Source: Microbulbifer sediminum
GTDB lineage: Bacteria; Pseudomonadota; Gammaproteobacteria; Pseudomonadales; Cellvibrionaceae
Length of the DNA stretch: 39,776 nucleotides
Assembly: GCF_021729035.1 (NCBI RefSeq)
Contig: NZ_JAJSAP010000009.1
Span: 1 to 39,776 of the forward strand
Reading direction: 5' to 3'
Positions 1 to 6,836 of the stretch are shown here, piece after piece. The number at the start of each line of letters is the position of its first letter. Within the stretch, counting starts at the first letter, position 1. Made by a program: the position numbers and the translations under genes. The notes under the pieces are model-generated. The model had not been told where the DNA came from. It did not search any database and worked only from the letters and a program-made list of their open reading frames with translations.

Positions 1-46
1 GACCAATTCCGTGTTGCGTATGGACCCAATCCCCGGGCTTAAACAT
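1..46 (-). CDS. Partial cassette gene, start only (15 codons visible)
   Basis: Reading leftward from 46 there is an ATG followed by 15 open codons giving MFKPGDWVHTQHGIG before the window ends. An AAGGAA ribosome-binding sequence lies about 10 nt before the ATG. The gene starts just after the attC site at 67-140, which is where a cassette gene should start. The motif G-D-W-V..H-G-I-G is loosely like the N-terminus of CarD-type or SH3-like beta-barrel proteins, but 15 residues cannot decide this. Function unknown. Confidence 0.55.
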   Translation of the reverse strand, partial: MFKPGDWVHTQHGIG

Positions 47-66
47 GGAGGCAGACTTCCTTAGTT

Positions 67-140
67 GTTATAACGCCCGCAGCACGGGCAAAATTGGAGC
101 GCAGCGAAAATTTTGTCCCAGTGCCTGCGCTTGTTAGGCG
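67..140 (-). other. attC recombination site (cassette array, site 1)
   Basis: Read on the minus strand it starts with R'' GCCTAAC (139-133) and ends with R' GTTATAA. The flanking arms AACAAGCGCAGGCAC and GTGCTGCGGGCGTT pair except for one extra G in the left arm, the extrahelical base expected in L''. An inner stem (ACAAAATT with AATTTTG) closes on the loop around CGCTGCGC. The site follows the stop codon of the 143-730 gene by 2 bp, as in a cassette. Confidence 0.88.
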
Positions 141-142
141 GA

Positions 143-730
143 TTAACGCACATGCTTGGGGCCAATATTGATGTTTAGCAACATATTAAAAGGCGAACTC
201 CATATTACGAGCAACTGTTTGTTAGAGTAGTAATACTCGGCCTCTGCTGGTTGGCCATGCCTGGTGAATCTTTGGATATCGTCGGGTTTTCCAAGATTAG
301 CGATGATATCTGCTTCTTGGGAGATTCCAAGCGAGGAGAGTGCATCCTGGAAAAAACCGAATTGTGCCACTTTACCGTTTTCTATCCGGTAGTTAATGCC
401 GTCGGAAGTTTGCAGCCAGCCACCATGCTCTATTGTAGAGGCGATGCGCTCGCTTAGGGGTAGCTCAGAATGTGAGGAGTTTTCCGCGTACCCGTTTAGA
501 TCAAGGCGAGTCGAGTTCTGGATAGTAGACTTTTCTACGCAGTCGGCTGCATCGCCAAGCTTTACTCCGCGGGCGCTGACACTTCCAGCGCTCCATTGAT
601 CGGAAAAAATTCCAGTGATGTCGTTGGCGATATCCATAGTTTGTTGGCTTCCACAGGATTCGACGGCCTTGATCTCGAAGGTGAAAAAGAAAGCAAATAT
701 TATTGTTACGAATTTAAGGTGTAGCTTCAT
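143..730 (-). CDS. Cassette-borne exported protein of unknown function
   Basis: Codes for 195 residues. The N-terminus (MKLHLKFVTIIFAFFFTFEIKA) is a clear Sec signal peptide with a likely cut after I-K-A, so the product is probably periplasmic. The mature part is rich in Ser and Asn and has two cysteines (about 26 and 64). From about residue 135 a stretch G-I-S-Q-E-A-D-I-I..L-G-K-P-D-D-I resembles the helix and Gly-x-Pro turn of BamE/SmpA-like domains; this is a weak likeness, not an assignment. The ATG lies directly beside the attC at 735-821 and the TAA directly beside the attC at 67-140, so one gene fills one cassette. Base composition is lower in GC than the core genes. I do not recognise the family. 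Confidence 0.8.
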   Translation of the reverse strand: MKLHLKFVTIIFAFFFTFEIKAVESCGSQQTMDIANDITGIFSDQWSAGSVSARGVKLGDAADCVEKSTIQNSTRLDLNGYAENSSHSELPLSERIASTIEHGGWLQTSDGINYRIENGKVAQFGFFQDALSSLGISQEADIIANLGKPDDIQRFTRHGQPAEAEYYYSNKQLLVIWSSPFNMLLNINIGPKHVR

Positions 731-734
731 ATAC

Positions 735-821
735 GCCTAACGCCAGCCATAAGCGGCGCCCTGACAAGGGCGTCCGGTGGAGGGCCTTCGGCCCGGAACA
801 ACCTTAATGGCCTTGTTATGG
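735..821 (-). other. attC recombination site (cassette array, site 2)
   Basis: On the minus strand it starts with CCATAAC (821-815) and ends with GTTAGGC. The arms AACAAGGCCATTAAG and CTTATGGCTGGCGTT pair with one extra T in the left arm. The centre holds two further small stems (GGGCC-GAA-GGCCC and GCCCTTGTCAGGGC). It shares AACAA and GGCGTT borders with the other three sites, which marks one species-type attC family. Confidence 0.87.
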
Positions 822-833
822 TTTTTGTACATG

Positions 834-1082
834 TCAGATATTAGAAACCGCATACACCAATATCGCCCAACAACACCCCAAAGCAATTGCTCCGCCCAAA
901 ATTGCCGGAATAAAGGTATTGGAGCCTGAGAAAGCAAAGCCTGAAAGACCGGAAATTGCGCCAACAGCGAAAACAGCAGGAAGGAAAGGCAGGAGAAATT
1001 CGAAGCCGGTAATAAAAAGTACGAACGCTACAGAAACGATCACACCGGATATTCCCGCAATACCAAAATTCCTCTGTCTCAA
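834..1082 (-). CDS. Cassette-borne small membrane protein
   Basis: Codes for 82 residues with a TTG start. After a short basic N-terminus (RQRNF) the chain is almost wholly hydrophobic, with two to three predicted membrane spans (about 9-35, 38-52 and 58-79) and Gly-rich turns, so it should sit in the inner membrane. The stop is 13 bp from the attC at 735-821, and the start is 18 bp from the next attC. A second open frame from an ATG at 1104 covers the same DNA but gives a Cys/Arg-rich chain without domain character; the hydrophobic frame is preferred. The start is uncertain and a frameshift joining the two frames cannot be excluded. No family recognised. Confidence 0.6.
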   Translation of the reverse strand: MRQRNFGIAGISGVIVSVAFVLFITGFEFLLPFLPAVFAVGAISGLSGFAFSGSNTFIPAILGGAIALGCCWAILVYAVSNI

Positions 1083-1100
1083 CCGTCCACCTCAATGACA

Positions 1101-1212
1101 CCATAACGCCTCCAGCAGGGGCGGCCGTAGCGTTTAGCGTGCGAAGCGCGCTGCGTAGGCCGTCCAGCCGAGCCCCGAAGGGGCTGGGCGATCCTGCCTG
1201 GATTTGTTAAAT
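1101..1212 (-). other. attC recombination site (cassette array, site 3)
   Basis: On the minus strand it runs from ATTTAAC (1212-1206) to GTTATGG (1107-1101), 112 bp and the longest of the four. The arms AACAAATCCAGGCAGG and CCTGCTGGAGGCGTT pair with one extra G in the left arm. The longer centre contains the stem AGCCCC-TTC-GGGGCT and a second stem around GCAGCGCGC. Confidence 0.85.
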
Positions 1213-1215
1213 GTT

Positions 1216-1551
1216 TCACCACGATGACCAGTGGTACTTATTTACAAGCTTACCGTCTGCACTAAAACAAAACGCATATTTACTGGGTAGCTTCAGCGCG
1301 TTCTCGTACCAGGCTTCTTTAACGCACCCGGAAATCCTTTGTTCTTGAGACTTTTTAAAACCTCGCTCTGGCCCTTCCGTGCCATCAGTGACATATGATG
1401 GTTCACCTGCCAAAGCTAGCAGATCATCATATGAGCTTCCTATAGGCAATGATTGCATAGCTTCAGTAGGACCATTTTTGCCCAAGAGTATGTAGCCACA
1501 CACACCGAGGACAAATACAAAAAGGCTGAAAGCAAGTACCTTCTTATTCAT
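1216..1551 (-). CDS. Cassette-borne membrane-anchored small protein
   Basis: From the ATG at 1551 it codes for 111 residues. It opens with MNKKVLAFSLFVFVLGVCGYILLG, a signal anchor or uncleaved signal peptide, followed by a soluble periplasmic part. That part carries LPIGSSYDDLLALAGEPSYV, a pattern like the BamE/OmlA fold (Gly..Ser..helix..Gly-Glu-Pro), and two cysteines that could pair (C-V-K-E-A-W and A-F-C-F). An in-frame ATG at 1563 would add four residues. A longer reading to 1584 would begin inside the attC site and is unlikely. There is no clear ribosome-binding site, which is common for cassette genes that lie directly behind an attC. Function unknown. Confidence 0.75.
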   Translation of the reverse strand: MNKKVLAFSLFVFVLGVCGYILLGKNGPTEAMQSLPIGSSYDDLLALAGEPSYVTDGTEGPERGFKKSQEQRISGCVKEAWYENALKLPSKYAFCFSADGKLVNKYHWSSW

Positions 1552-1566
1552 GATCACACGCATGAC

Positions 1567-1644
1567 ATTTAACGCCCGGCACACGTGCCGATTTGGAGCC
1601 GCGAAGCGGCGGAAAAGCGGTCGCTGTGATGCCGTTTGTTAAGC
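1567..1644 (-). other. attC recombination site (cassette array, site 4)
   Basis: On the minus strand it runs from GCTTAAC (1644-1638) to GTTAAAT (1573-1567). The arms AACAAACGGCATCAC and CACACGTGCCG...GCGTT pair with one extra T in the left arm. The inner stem is GCCGC-TTC-GCGGC. The stop codon TAA of the 1639-1983 gene lies inside the R'' box. Confidence 0.87.
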
Positions 1645-1983
1645 ATTTTCGATGCGAATGTATTCATTGGTAACCTCTATATTCGGGAGCTCGCCAATAG
1701 CCAAGACTAGTGAGCGAAACTTTTGTCTAAGTTCATCTCGCTGGTCATCAGAAAGTGGTCGCCATACCGGATCGGCATGGATCAATATGTACTGGACTTG
1801 AGCGTAATCTACTGGGCCCTGGCCGAACCCAGGGTCAGGAATACCGTGGTCATGTAGGGGAGTATTCAAAGCCGGAGGCCAACCCCGCACCAAATCCTGG
1901 CCAAGGTATTTTACTGTCAACTGGAACGACGAGTTTTTCCCGTCATATTCAATTTTCTTCAACTTTTCCAGTATCAGTTTCAT
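1639..1983 (-). CDS. Cassette-borne cytoplasmic protein of unknown function
   Basis: Codes for 114 residues from an ATG at 1983. There is no signal peptide or membrane span. The N-terminal part (MKLILEKLKKIEYDG..SSFQLTVKYLGQDLVRGWPPAL) looks beta-rich, a Gly/Pro/His-rich loop follows (LHDHGIPDPGFGQGP), and the C-terminal half is helical and charged (LSDDQRDELRQKFRSLVLAIGEL). It is the cassette nearest to the end of the array. Its TAA is shared with the R'' box of the neighbouring attC. Family not recognised. Confidence 0.75.
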   Translation of the reverse strand: MKLILEKLKKIEYDGKNSSFQLTVKYLGQDLVRGWPPALNTPLHDHGIPDPGFGQGPVDYAQVQYILIHADPVWRPLSDDQRDELRQKFRSLVLAIGELPNIEVTNEYIRIENA

Positions 1984-1993
1984 AAGTGAATCT

Positions 1994-2000
1994 GCTTAAC
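1994..2000 (-). other. Lone R'-type core box at the end of the cassette array
   Basis: GTTAAGC on the minus strand fits GTTRRRY and lies 11 bp ahead of the ATG at 1983, where the left border of the first cassette should be. No matching R'' box or paired arms are visible further right, so this is not a full attC. It could be the core of a degenerate attI or of a truncated attC. A seven-base match alone is weak; the position is what supports it. Confidence 0.45.
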
Positions 2001-2010
2001 ATTTGTATCA

Positions 2011-2025
2011 TGGTCGTCACGACCA
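2011..2025. repeat. 15-bp perfect palindrome upstream of the last cassette gene
   Basis: TGGTCGTCACGACCA is a 7-bp perfect inverted repeat around one base, 28-42 bp ahead of the ATG at 1983. It could be an operator or part of a degraded recombination site. There is no direct evidence for either. Confidence 0.35.
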
Positions 2026-2079
2026 ATATCTCAGCGACTCATATTCCATAATCAAACATCCGCCAGAATGGCCCCAAGG

Positions 2080-2499
2080 TCAGTAACCGTCAAGCGTTGC
2101 CACCTCTTGGGACGGAGGTACCAAATCCTGCAAACGGCCCCAACGACGCATATCACTGATTTTTCTCATTTCGTAAGCCTCTGATTCTAAAATGGTTTCT
2201 GGCTGATCGAGGCTCAGGTCAGAAATAACAGTCGTCAGGGCCGAAATGTCTGGCGTGATCTGGTCATGCATTGACAGGAATGCCGCGGATAACAGTGGGT
2301 TTATAAAAGCGGAAGGGATTTGGTCATCGGGCATGATTGGGACAAAGGGAATTTGCCGCGTGGGCGGACCCGGGGACTTCGGCGGAGCCGCTGTCGAAAA
2401 CAGAGGAGTCATTGAGGGGAGCCTGGTAAAAGCCTTTGTGACAGCCAGCGGCACCGCCGCCAGCGTCACGGGGGTTGGCAAATATGTCCTGAGTCTCAT
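2080..2499 (-). CDS. Hypothetical protein downstream of ubiD
   Basis: An open frame of 139 codons whose ATG lies 20 bp behind the ubiD stop codon. The first 40 residues are Pro/Thr/Ala-rich and slightly hydrophobic but not a convincing signal peptide. The C-terminal third is charged and probably helical (Q-P-E-T-I-L-E-S-E-A-Y-E-M-R-K-I-S-D-M-R-R-W). No good ribosome-binding site precedes it. Base composition is intermediate between the cassette region and the core. It sits where an integron integrase gene would be expected but has no tyrosine-recombinase features. It may be a genuine orphan gene or a non-coding remnant. Confidence 0.45.
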   Translation of the reverse strand: MRLRTYLPTPVTLAAVPLAVTKAFTRLPSMTPLFSTAAPPKSPGPPTRQIPFVPIMPDDQIPSAFINPLLSAAFLSMHDQITPDISALTTVISDLSLDQPETILESEAYEMRKISDMRRWGRLQDLVPPSQEVATLDGY

Positions 2500-2519
2500 T
2501 TAGGCTAACTGTCAGCGTG

Positions 2520-3983
2520 TTAAAGCCCCAGCTCGTCCCAGATCTCGTCTACCTTTTTGACCACTTCCGGATCGCGCTCGATGGGGCGGCCCCATTCGCG
2601 GTCGGTTTCGCCGGGCCACTTGTTGGTGGCGTCGAAGCCGATCTTGGAACCCAGCCCGGAAACCGGCGAGGCGAAGTCCAGGTAGTCGATGGGTGTGTTC
2701 TCCACCATCACCGTGTCCCGCGCCGGGTCCATGCGTGTGGTCATGGCCCAGATCACATCGTTCCAGTCGCGCGTGTTCACGTCGTCATCGGTGACAATCA
2801 CAAACTTGGTGTACATGAACTGGCGCAGGAAAGACCAGACACCCATCATCACCCGCTTGGCGTGGCCGGGATACTGCTTCTTCATGCTCACCACTGCCAG
2901 GCGGTAGGAGCAGCCCTCCGGCGGCAGGTAGAAATCCTCGATTTCCGGGAACTGCTTTTTCAGGATGGGCACGAAGACCTCGTTCAGGGCCTCGCCCAGT
3001 ACGGCGGGCTCATCCGGCGGGCGGCCGGTATAGGTGCTGTGGTAGATGGGGTCCTTGCGGTGGGTGATCTTCTCCACCGTAAACACGGGGAAACGATCCA
3101 CCTCGTTGTAGTAGCCGGTGTGGTCGCCGTAGGGACCCTCGTCAGCCATGTCGTCCGGGTAGATGAAGCCCTCCAGCACATACTCTGCGCTCGCGGGCAC
3201 CTGCAGGTCGCTGAGGGTGGCGTCAGCCACCTCGGTCTTGTCACCCCGCAGCAGGCCGGCAAAGGCGTATTCGGACAGGGTGTCCGGCACCGGTGTGACG
3301 GCTCCGAGGATTGTGGCGGGATCCGCGCCCAGGGCCACGGCCACCGGGTAGGGTTGGCCGGGGTTGCGCTGGCACCAGTCGCGGAAATCCAGCGCACCGC
3401 CGCGATGGGACAGCCAGCGCATGATCAGGCGGTTCCTGCCGATCAGCTGCATGCGGTAGATGCCCAGGTTCTGGCGCTTCTTCTCCGGCCCCCGTGTAAT
3501 CACCAGCGGCCAGGTCACCAGTGGCGCCGCGTCGCCGGGCCAGCAGGTCTGGATCGGCAGCTGGCTGAGGTCGACCTCATCGCCGGTCAGTTGCACCTGC
3601 TGGCAGGGGGCGCCCTTCACCACCTTGGGCCCCATGTTGAGCACCTGCTTGAACACCGGCAGTTTTTCCCAGGCGTCGCGCAGGCTCTCCGGCGGTTGCG
3701 GCTCCTTGAGGAAGGCCAGCAGCTCACCTACCTCCCGTAGCTCATGCACGCTTTCGCGGCCCATGCCCAGGGCGACCCGCTCCGGGGTACCGAACAGGTT
3801 GGCCAGTACCGGGGTATCAAATCCCACCGGGTTTTCGAACAGCAACGCCGGGCCACCGGCCCGTAACACACGGTCGGCGATCTCGGTCATTTCCAGGTTC
3901 GGGTCCACCGGGTGTTTGATGCGCTTGAGCAGGCCGCGCTTTTCCAGCCGCTTGATGAAGTCGCGCAGGTCTTTGTATTTCAT
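2520..3983 (-). CDS. ubiD: 4-hydroxy-3-polyprenylbenzoate decarboxylase UbiD
   Basis: UbiD removes the carboxyl group of 4-hydroxy-3-polyprenylbenzoate in ubiquinone synthesis, using prenylated FMN made by UbiX. The 487 residues match the usual length. Recognisable stretches are [15 protein letters not shown] (about 172-185), which binds the cofactor phosphate and metal, SHRGGALDF (192-200), and [11 protein letters not shown] from residue 282, which holds the active-site acid. The ATG follows an AGGA sequence by 7 bp. It stands alone between the RRM gene and the small hypothetical gene. ubiK, another ubiquinone-pathway gene, lies in the same window at 32301 but is not linked to it. Confidence 0.96.
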   Translation of the reverse strand: MKYKDLRDFIKRLEKRGLLKRIKHPVDPNLEMTEIADRVLRAGGPALLFENPVGFDTPVLANLFGTPERVALGMGRESVHELREVGELLAFLKEPQPPESLRDAWEKLPVFKQVLNMGPKVVKGAPCQQVQLTGDEVDLSQLPIQTCWPGDAAPLVTWPLVITRGPEKKRQNLGIYRMQLIGRNRLIMRWLSHRGGALDFRDWCQRNPGQPYPVAVALGADPATILGAVTPVPDTLSEYAFAGLLRGDKTEVADATLSDLQVPASAEYVLEGFIYPDDMADEGPYGDHTGYYNEVDRFPVFTVEKITHRKDPIYHSTYTGRPPDEPAVLGEALNEVFVPILKKQFPEIEDFYLPPEGCSYRLAVVSMKKQYPGHAKRVMMGVWSFLRQFMYTKFVIVTDDDVNTRDWNDVIWAMTTRMDPARDTVMVENTPIDYLDFASPVSGLGSKIGFDATNKWPGETDREWGRPIERDPEVVKKVDEIWDELGL

Positions 3984-4108
3984 GCTGGTCCTGACATCGG
4001 TTTGGAACCACGCCAGTGTAAAGGACTCGGCACAAAATGGGGAATGGCAGCCCGGGAGGAACGGGTGCTGGGGAGGGGAAGGAAACGACCCGCCGGGTGG
4101 CGGGCCGT

Positions 4109-4134
4109 AAAATTCTTAAGCTGGGATCAGCTTA
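4109..4134 (-). terminator. Intrinsic terminator of the RRM protein gene
   Basis: A 7-bp hairpin TAAGCTG-GGAT-CAGCTTA (4117-4134) overlaps the stop codon and is followed on the minus strand by AGAATTTTAC. The U-run is short. A second GC-rich hairpin (CCCGCC-GGGT-GGCGGG, 4089-4104) lies just behind it. Confidence 0.5.
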
Positions 4135-4401
4135 GAAGCGGGGGCGACGCGGACGATCTTCGCGCGGCTTGGCTTCGTTAACACGGATGTTACGGCCAGA
4201 CAGCGGCTGATCATTCATTTCTTCGATCGCCTTGCGAGCTTCGTCGTCGTTCGGCATTTCCACGAAACCGAAACCTTTAGAGCGGCCAGTCTCCCGGTCG
4301 GTGATTACAGTCGCGCGAGAGATTTCCCCGAAAGCACCAAAAGCTTCGTGCAGGTCGTCGGAGGTTACCGCGTAGGCCAGATTTCCAATATAGATATTCA
4401 C
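4132..4401 (-). CDS. RRM-domain RNA-binding protein
   Basis: An 89-residue protein that is essentially one RNA recognition motif. RNP2 is IYIGNL (residues 3-8) and RNP1 is KGFGFVEM (42-49), both with the aromatic residues that stack on RNA bases. A short Arg/Pro-rich tail (PREDRPRRPRF) ends the chain. It resembles the small stand-alone RRM proteins of cyanobacteria and many proteobacteria, which are abundant and sometimes cold-induced; the target here is unknown. The start is a GTG behind GTGAGAAC. The 281-bp region upstream (4402-4682) contains no other gene, only the rho terminator and a 13-bp palindrome GTCACTAAGTGAC (4496-4508). Confidence 0.93.
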   Translation of the reverse strand: MNIYIGNLAYAVTSDDLHEAFGAFGEISRATVITDRETGRSKGFGFVEMPNDDEARKAIEEMNDQPLSGRNIRVNEAKPREDRPRRPRF

Positions 4402-4646
4402 AAAAAGTTCTCACTGAGTATGTGGGCTGTCGTGCAGTCACAAATGGATAACCAGCTCCACCAGATCATCCACCTGAGATTGGCCCCTGTCGTCGGTCAC
4501 TAAGTGACTGGCTTGGGCCAATTCGGTCGGGCGTCGTTCGTTCAATACACATCCAGCGCCACAATGTGGAACTTTATATGCCTAACGGCTCGCCTTTTCA
4601 ACAAAAACCGGCGCAAATAATCGCCAATTTCCTCGCGAATCCCAAA

Positions 4647-4668
4647 CGGGCACCCTTCCAGGTGCCCG
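4647..4668 (-). terminator. Terminator hairpin behind rho
   Basis: CGGGCACC (4647-4654) pairs perfectly with GGTGCCCG (4661-4668) around a six-base loop, 15 bp beyond the rho stop codon. On the minus strand it is followed by TTTGGGATT, a weak U-tract. Confidence 0.6.
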
Positions 4669-4682
4669 AGTGTGAATCGCTA

Positions 4683-5942
<1,260 letters not shown>

Positions 5943-6260
5943 ACCAATTGCTTTATTAACGTTTCTGTTTTCAATTGGCGCGGACGCGCCTGATTTTTTA
6001 GGAGGGGTTTGAGAAATCTGTTCTATCTTGCCCACGCTTATGTGCCCAGGTTATGGCCGAAATCAGGTTGGTCGCGAACGCGACAACATCAGGAGAAATC
6101 ATACCGCTCTCAAGCCAGCTAATCGGGCAGCTCGGCTTCAGAAAAGTTCAACTCGAGGAATTTGTGCGCCGGGGGTGGTCTGTAACCTTGCGGAGGGGCG
6201 ACTTGGTTCAGCTCGGTCCAGGATCAGTTAGTTGGCTCGTCGGAGCGGTTTCAAGAATGA
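5943..6260 (-). promoter_or_regulatory. Long untranslated leader of rho
   Basis: About 318 nt separate the predicted start of transcription (near 6260) from the rho ATG. No gene on either strand is supported here. A small hairpin GGCGC-GTCC-GCGCC lies about 40 nt ahead of the ATG. In E. coli the rho leader is also long (about 250 nt) and is the site where Rho limits its own synthesis; the same role is inferred here from position. Confidence 0.5.
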
Positions 6261-6265
6261 TAGCC

Positions 6266-6293
6266 AGTATAACCGCAGAATGCCATCCTGCAA
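6266..6293 (-). promoter_or_regulatory. Sigma-70 promoter of rho
   Basis: On the minus strand TTGCAG (-35, 6293-6288) and TATACT (-10, 6271-6266) are 16 bp apart. The -35 box lies inside the terminator stem behind trxA, so the end signal of one gene and the start signal of the next overlap. Confidence 0.6.
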
Positions 6294-6315
6294 GGGGTAT
6301 TTGCCCCCTTGCAGG
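6287..6315 (-). terminator. Terminator hairpin behind trxA
   Basis: CCTGCAAGGGG (6287-6297) pairs perfectly with CCCCTTGCAGG (6305-6315), an 11-bp stem with a seven-base loop, 11 bp beyond the trxA stop. The U-tract on the minus strand is poor. Its stem contains the rho -35 box. Confidence 0.6.
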
Positions 6316-6326
6316 ACTGGCCAGCC

Positions 6327-6656
6327 TTACAGCTGGCTATCGATGAACTCGGTCAGCTGGGCGCGGGACAGGGCGCCGACCTTGGTGCCTTCCACATTGC
6401 CGCCCTTGAACAGCAGCAGGGTGGGGATACCGCGGACATTGTACTTGGCCGGGGACTCCTTGTTGGCATCCACGTCGACCTTGACGATCTTCAGCTTGTC
6501 ACCGTAGTGACCGGCCAGGTCTTCCAGCACCGGAGCGATCATCTTGCAGGGGCCGCACCATTGCGCCCAGAAATCTACCAGTACCGGGCCCTCGGCCTTC
6601 AGTACCTCGGCTTCGAATTCGGCGTCGGTCACATTGACAATAGCGTGCTCGCTCAT
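6327..6656 (-). CDS. trxA: Thioredoxin TrxA
   Basis: Cytoplasmic thiol-disulphide reductant of 109 residues, the standard length. The active site W-C-G-P-C occupies residues 33-37, preceded by VDFWAQ, and the cis-proline is in G-I-P-T (P78). It is recycled by thioredoxin reductase and serves ribonucleotide reductase and many other enzymes. The ATG follows AGGAAAG at good spacing. trxA upstream of rho is a conserved pair in gammaproteobacteria, and here both keep their own promoters. Confidence 0.98.
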   Translation of the reverse strand: MSEHAIVNVTDAEFEAEVLKAEGPVLVDFWAQWCGPCKMIAPVLEDLAGHYGDKLKIVKVDVDANKESPAKYNVRGIPTLLLFKGGNVEGTKVGALSRAQLTEFIDSQL

Positions 6657-6716
6657 ATTGCTTTCCTGTTCTCTGGGTTACTCGGTGCGGTGGTCCCCGC
6701 AGCGGGCCACCGGCAC

Positions 6717-6746
6717 ATGATAAGGAGTGCCGGCCCCTACTCGCAA
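6717..6746 (-). promoter_or_regulatory. Candidate promoter of trxA
   Basis: On the minus strand TTGCGA (6746-6741) and TATCAT (6722-6717) are 18 bp apart, placing the transcript start about 55 nt ahead of the trxA ATG. Confidence 0.45.
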
Positions 6747-6836
6747 GGAACGGGGGGCCGGGACACCGTTTCCCCCCTAGATGGGGGCGCCGGCGCCGCT
6801 TTCAAGTACGGAGCCGGGCAAATTCACCGCGGCCGG

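Noticed and set aside
2246..2503. Plus-strand frame opposite the 2080-2499 ORF as an intI remnant
   Set aside because: Its product has none of the tyrosine recombinase boxes nor the integron-specific patch.
5943..6035. Extended rho start at a GTG giving 31 more residues
   Set aside because: From the ATG at 5942 the protein has exactly the family length and N-terminus; the extension lies in the leader.
6773..6787. CCCCC-TAGAT-GGGGG hairpin between trxA and hemW
   Set aside because: It lies about 50 bp beyond hemW without a U-tract and upstream of the trxA promoter; it could be chance in GC-rich DNA.
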